DNA from: Actinomycetes bacterium
GTDB lineage: Bacteria > Actinomycetota > Acidimicrobiia > Acidimicrobiales > Palsa-688
DNA length: 7,999 nucleotides
Assembly: GCA_021846485.1 (NCBI GenBank)
Contig: JAJZWW010000136.1
Span: 1 to 7,999 of the forward strand
Reading direction: 5' to 3'
In this document: positions 5,226 to 7,999 of the stretch, piece by piece
Position numbering within the stretch: the stretch's first letter is position 1
Layout of the letters: each line of letters begins with the position of its first letter
Program-made: the position numbers and the translations under genes
The notes under the pieces: model-generated
Seen by the model: only the letters and a program-made list of their open reading frames with translations
What the model was told of the DNA's origin: nothing
Databases searched by the model: none

Positions 5226-6353
5226 ATGAACAAGAAGACATGCTTCGCCGTGCTGGCGAGTGTCGTGGCCGCGGCCGGCCTGACGGCGTGCGGCTCCTCG
5301 GCGTCCAGCACGCAGGGCAAGAGCAACGCCCAGTCGGCCAAGGCTGCACAGTCGACCGGGGCCGCCTCGGGGTCGAAGAAGTTCACCGTGGCGGTTTCGG
5401 TGCCCCAGGAGACCGACCCGTACTTCATCGCCATTACCAACTACTTCAAGAAGGAGGCCGAGGACCACGGGATGAAGGTGCTCACAGCGAATGCGAATGG
5501 GGCTGTGAGCCAGCAGATCAACCAGGTGGAGACGTTCGTCTCCGAGGGGGTCAACGCGATCGCGATAGACTCGATCAACGACCAGACCATCGCCCCGGCA
5601 ATCAAGGACGCCAATAGCCACCACATCCCGGTGTTCACTATCGACACCCAGCCCTATGCTTCGGCCATGAAGGCGGAGGGGGCGCACATCGTCCAGACCG
5701 TGGAGACCGACAACTACAGCTGCGGGGTGACGACCGCCGAGCAGATGCTCCAGTGGTTGCACGGCCGCAAGGCGGTCGTGGGTCGGGTCATCTTGCCCCT
5801 TGCCCAGTCGACCCAGCTGCGCAGGAACGGCTTCAAGGCCACTATCAAGGGGCACAGCAACGTGAAGGTGGTGGCCACTGTCAACGGTGAGGCGTCGTAC
5901 TCGACGGCACTCCAGGTCGTCTCCCCGATGCTGCAGGGGCACCCGGGGATCAACGTCGTCTGGGGTGACAACGGGCCGGTCGGCGTGGGTGCCGTGCGAG
6001 CGGTGATCGGCCAGAATGACGTTGGCAAGGTCCACGTCTTCGCCAACGCCACAGTCTTGCCTGCCGACCACTACATCGAGAGTGGCAAGGTCTTCGTCGC
6101 GGGGGCTACTCAGTTCCCTAGTGTCGAAGCGGCTACCGTGGCCTATGACATGTGGCGGTACCTGGAGGGCCACAAGCAGCAGACCTACCTCGAGGAGACC
6201 CCCTGCAACGCCGTCACATCCTCGAGCGCGGCGAAGGTGACCCAGTACAACACCGCCGTGTTCGCCAACAAGGAGCCCGTGCAGATCCTCGTCGGCAAGA
6301 AGGTCGAAGAGGTGACCTCCTCGGGGGCGTTGAAGCCGTTCACGCTCCCATGA
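5226..6353 (+). CDS. Sugar ABC transporter substrate-binding lipoprotein (RbsB-like, Peripla_BP_4 type)
   Basis: The 375-residue product is the extracellular receptor of a ribose/galactose-type ABC importer. It starts with a lipoprotein signal: KK at 3-4, a hydrophobic stretch 7-19, and lipobox LTAC with Cys22 as the expected lipidated residue. A Ser/Ala/Gly/Lys linker to about 50 follows. The mature fold begins at KFTVAVSVPQETDPYF (52-67). ANGAVSQQINQVETFV (90-105), GVNAIAIDSIND (108-119) and HIPVFTIDTQ (133-142) are typical of the RbsB/XylF class. TDNYSCGVTTAEQM (161-174) starts the second lobe, WGDNGPVGVGAVRAV (246-260) matches the ND..A.GA..A helix, and VAGATQFP (291-298) matches the late hinge strand. 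The mature protein has two further cysteines, 166 and 327. ATG 5226 follows a GGGGAGAAGAGG purine run. It should deliver substrate to the permease paired with the following ATPase; the ligand cannot be read from the sequence. Confidence 0.92.
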   Translation: MNKKTCFAVLASVVAAAGLTACGSSASSTQGKSNAQSAKAAQSTGAASGSKKFTVAVSVPQETDPYFIAITNYFKKEAEDHGMKVLTANANGAVSQQINQVETFVSEGVNAIAIDSINDQTIAPAIKDANSHHIPVFTIDTQPYASAMKAEGAHIVQTVETDNYSCGVTTAEQMLQWLHGRKAVVGRVILPLAQSTQLRRNGFKATIKGHSNVKVVATVNGEASYSTALQVVSPMLQGHPGINVVWGDNGPVGVGAVRAVIGQNDVGKVHVFANATVLPADHYIESGKVFVAGATQFPSVEAATVAYDMWRYLEGHKQQTYLEETPCNAVTSSSAAKVTQYNTAVFANKEPVQILVGKKVEEVTSSGALKPFTLP

Positions 6354-6400
6354 GAAGGCCCTCGTACGGAGATCCGAGATCCGGGTGGGGTCTGCAGGCG

Positions 6401-6406
6401 AGGAGG
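6401..6406 (+). promoter_or_regulatory. Ribosome binding site of the ABC ATPase gene
   Basis: AGGAGG lies nine bases before the ATG at 6416 and three bases before an in-frame GTG at 6410. The spacing favours the ATG. The rest of the 62-base gap after the binding-protein stop holds only a seven-base tandem repeat, GAGATCC at 6369-6375 and 6376-6382. There is no terminator, so the two transport genes should be co-transcribed. Confidence 0.65.
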
Positions 6407-6415
6407 ACGGTGACG

Positions 6416-7999
6416 ATGTCGGAAGCCGGAGAGAACGCCAGCGCCCGGGCCGGTCCCGTGGACCGGCCGCAAGGCGAGGGCGTGCAGGGCTTCGGCTGCC
6501 GCCAGCTGTGGGTTCGCTACGCCGTGGACCTGCCTTTCGTGCTGGAGGACGTGACATTGCGCGTGGTACCCGGAGAGATCCTCGGGTTGGTAGGCCACAA
6601 CGGGGCCGGCAAGTCGACCCTGCTCGGGGCGCTCGCCGCGGCGCTGCGGCCCACCGCCGGCGAGGTGCTCCTCGACGGTCGGGCGGTGGATGCCTCCGGG
6701 CCCACCGACATGCTCGCTCTCGGTGTGAGCTGCGTCTACCAGGAACTCGCCACGATACCGTCAATGTCGGTGGGGGACAACATCCTGCTCGGCTTCCCCG
6801 ACAGGGGTGTGCTCGTGCGCTCGCCGCGGCTCGCCCGGCGGCGCGTCGCTGAGCTCATGGATCGATGTGGCATGGAGGACCTGCAGGCCGACGCCCGCCT
6901 CGCTGAGCTCTCCTTCGGGGACCGCCAGCGGGTCGAGATCGCCCGGACGGTCGCCAGGGACGCCCGCTACGTGCTCCTCGACGAGCCGACCGCGGGTCTG
7001 CGGGGACCCTCCAGGGAGCGTCTGTTCGAGATGCTCCGCTCGCTCGCAGCAGACGGACGCGGCCTACTCATGGTCAACCACCACATCTCCGAGGTGCTCG
7101 AGCTGTGCAGCCGGGTCGCCGTGCTTCGCGACGGCCGGTTGGTCGACGAACTGTCGGCCGCCCAGGCCGACGAGGTGACTGTCGGGCGACTGATGGTCGG
7201 TGGTGAGGCAACCCTCGGGCACCGACAGCCCGGATCGGCGAAGGCGACCGGGTGGTGGGCCGGTCGTGACGGACAACCCGCGACGTCGAGCCTGCCGAAG
7301 TGCTCTCTGCGCTGCAGCGATCTCGTCGCCGGGACGGCCCAGGGTGTGAGTTTCGAGGCCGTCGGTGGTCGGGTCGTCGGGTTCTATGGGCTCGAAGGGG
7401 CGGGCCAGGTGGACACTCTCCGCGCAGTCGGCGGGAGCGCACCCCTGGCGAGCGGATCCCTGGAGTTCGACGGGCACGAGCTGAGCCTGCGCAACCCCCA
7501 GGCCGCGCTGCGCGCGGGGGTCGTGAGCATCTCGGGTGATCGCTCGAGGATGCTCGTCGGGGGCCTGAACGGGCCGGACAACCTCTTCCTCGGGGAGGTC
7601 GGCCGGCGGAGGCTGCTCTGCTTGCTGCCGCGCGAGAAGCGGCGGGAGGCCACGGCGCGAGAGCTGTTCGACCAGCTCGGGGTGCGTGGCCAGTGGGACG
7701 GACCGGTCGCCGGCTTGAGCGGTGGCAACCAGCAGAAGGTGGTCATCGCTCGCGCCCTGTTGCTACGGCCCCGCCTGCTGTTGCTCGAAGAGCCCACCCT
7801 CGGGGTGGACATCGGAGTCCGCTCGGTCATCCTGGCGAAGATCCGGGAGCTCGCCGCGGAGGGGGCGCTGGTATGCGTCGCGTCCACCGACGAGCAGGAG
7901 ATCCTCGACGTCTGCGACGAGGTCCAAGTGTTCGCCGGCGGGCGGATCGTCGGTTCGCTCGAGCTCGGGCGCGGCGCGAGCAGGTTCGACTTGCGCCGG
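6416..7999 (+). CDS. Sugar ABC transporter ATP-binding protein with two nucleotide-binding domains (RbsA/MglA/XylG-like), truncated by the window edge
   Basis: The frame is open for 528 codons to the right edge; the family is around 500 residues, so little is missing. It is the energising subunit of the importer served by the upstream binding protein; a permease is expected next. Domain 1 has Walker A GHNGAGKST (60-68), Q-loop Gln109, a signature that reads LSFGD (165-169) instead of LSGGQ, Walker B VLLDEP (186-191) and the switch histidine His222. Domain 2 has a degenerate Walker A, GLEGAGQVD (325-333), without Lys or Ser, a canonical LSGGNQQ signature (434-440), Walker B LLLLEEP (454-460) with Glu for Asp at 458, and no clear switch histidine (ASTDEQE). 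The degenerate second Walker A is usual in this family; the LSFGD signature is less so. Residues 1-22 and the inter-domain stretch 265-295 are variable and low in similarity to relatives known to me. Confidence 0.93.
   Translation, partial: MSEAGENASARAGPVDRPQGEGVQGFGCRQLWVRYAVDLPFVLEDVTLRVVPGEILGLVGHNGAGKSTLLGALAAALRPTAGEVLLDGRAVDASGPTDMLALGVSCVYQELATIPSMSVGDNILLGFPDRGVLVRSPRLARRRVAELMDRCGMEDLQADARLAELSFGDRQRVEIARTVARDARYVLLDEPTAGLRGPSRERLFEMLRSLAADGRGLLMVNHHISEVLELCSRVAVLRDGRLVDELSAAQADEVTVGRLMVGGEATLGHRQPGSAKATGWWAGRDGQPATSSLPKCSLRCSDLVAGTAQGVSFEAVGGRVVGFYGLEGAGQVDTLRAVGGSAPLASGSLEFDGHELSLRNPQAALRAGVVSISGDRSRMLVGGLNGPDNLFLGEVGRRRLLCLLPREKRREATARELFDQLGVRGQWDGPVAGLSGGNQQKVVIARALLLRPRLLLLEEPTLGVDIGVRSVILAKIRELAAEGALVCVASTDEQEILDVCDEVQVFAGGRIVGSLELGRGASRFDLRR

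Noticed and set aside
3914..5440. A 508-codon minus-strand frame across the E1 genes and the binding-protein start
   Set aside because: It covers conserved coding sequence on the other strand and crosses a clear intergenic leader. The product is compositionally biased and resembles no family.
6354..6415. A possible terminator between the binding protein and the ATPase (CGGA-GA-TCCG at 6367-6376)
   Set aside because: The stem is only four pairs with a two-base loop and no T tract follows; the spacing and function of the flanking genes argue for co-transcription.
5175..6764. A 529-codon minus-strand frame opposite the binding protein
   Set aside because: It is a shadow of the lipoprotein gene; the plus-strand frame has a lipobox and a full periplasmic-binding fold, the minus-strand one has no domain.

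Overview
The window is dense, very GC-rich DNA. Codons are strongly G/C-ending, starts include TTG and GTG, genes overlap by a few bases, and the lipoprotein signal looks actinobacterial. A high-GC actinomycete is the best guess (an acidimicrobial or related lineage is possible). This rests on style only; there is no rRNA or other marker to place it. No tRNA, rRNA, CRISPR array, insertion sequence or phage gene is visible.

Layout. At the left edge, on the minus strand, lies the N-terminal part of a SorC/DeoR-type sugar-responsive repressor/activator (1-255, cut by the window edge). A divergent control region of about 157 bases (256-412) follows. It holds a consensus -35 hexamer, a palindrome over the presumed -10, and a repeated TGTGC motif. 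From 413 to the right edge all genes run on the plus strand: a GlpD-like FAD-dependent dehydrogenase (413-2176), a divergent class II ketose-phosphate aldolase (2173-3069), the alpha and beta subunits of a thiamine-diphosphate-dependent E1 of the acetoin/pyruvate dehydrogenase type (3099-4169 and 4157-5131), a lipoprotein sugar-binding protein (5226-6353), and the tandem-domain ATPase of a ribose/galactose-type ABC importer (6416 to the edge, cut). The first four genes overlap or nearly touch and look like one transcript. The transport genes follow after an A-rich, weakly structured leader and probably belong to the same transcript.

How it may work together (inference). The binding protein and ATPase, with a permease expected just beyond the right edge, would import a sugar or polyol. 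A kinase not present here would phosphorylate it. The GlpD-like enzyme would oxidise the polyol phosphate to a ketose phosphate, and the aldolase would split that. The E1 pair would act on a resulting 2-oxo acid or alpha-hydroxyketone. The SorC protein would sense a phosphorylated intermediate and control the operon from the divergent region. The combination of a GlpD homologue, an aldolase lacking the usual catalytic Asp-His pair, and an acetoin-type E1 without E2/E3 in view does not match a textbook pathway I can name. It is the main reason to look further at this locus.
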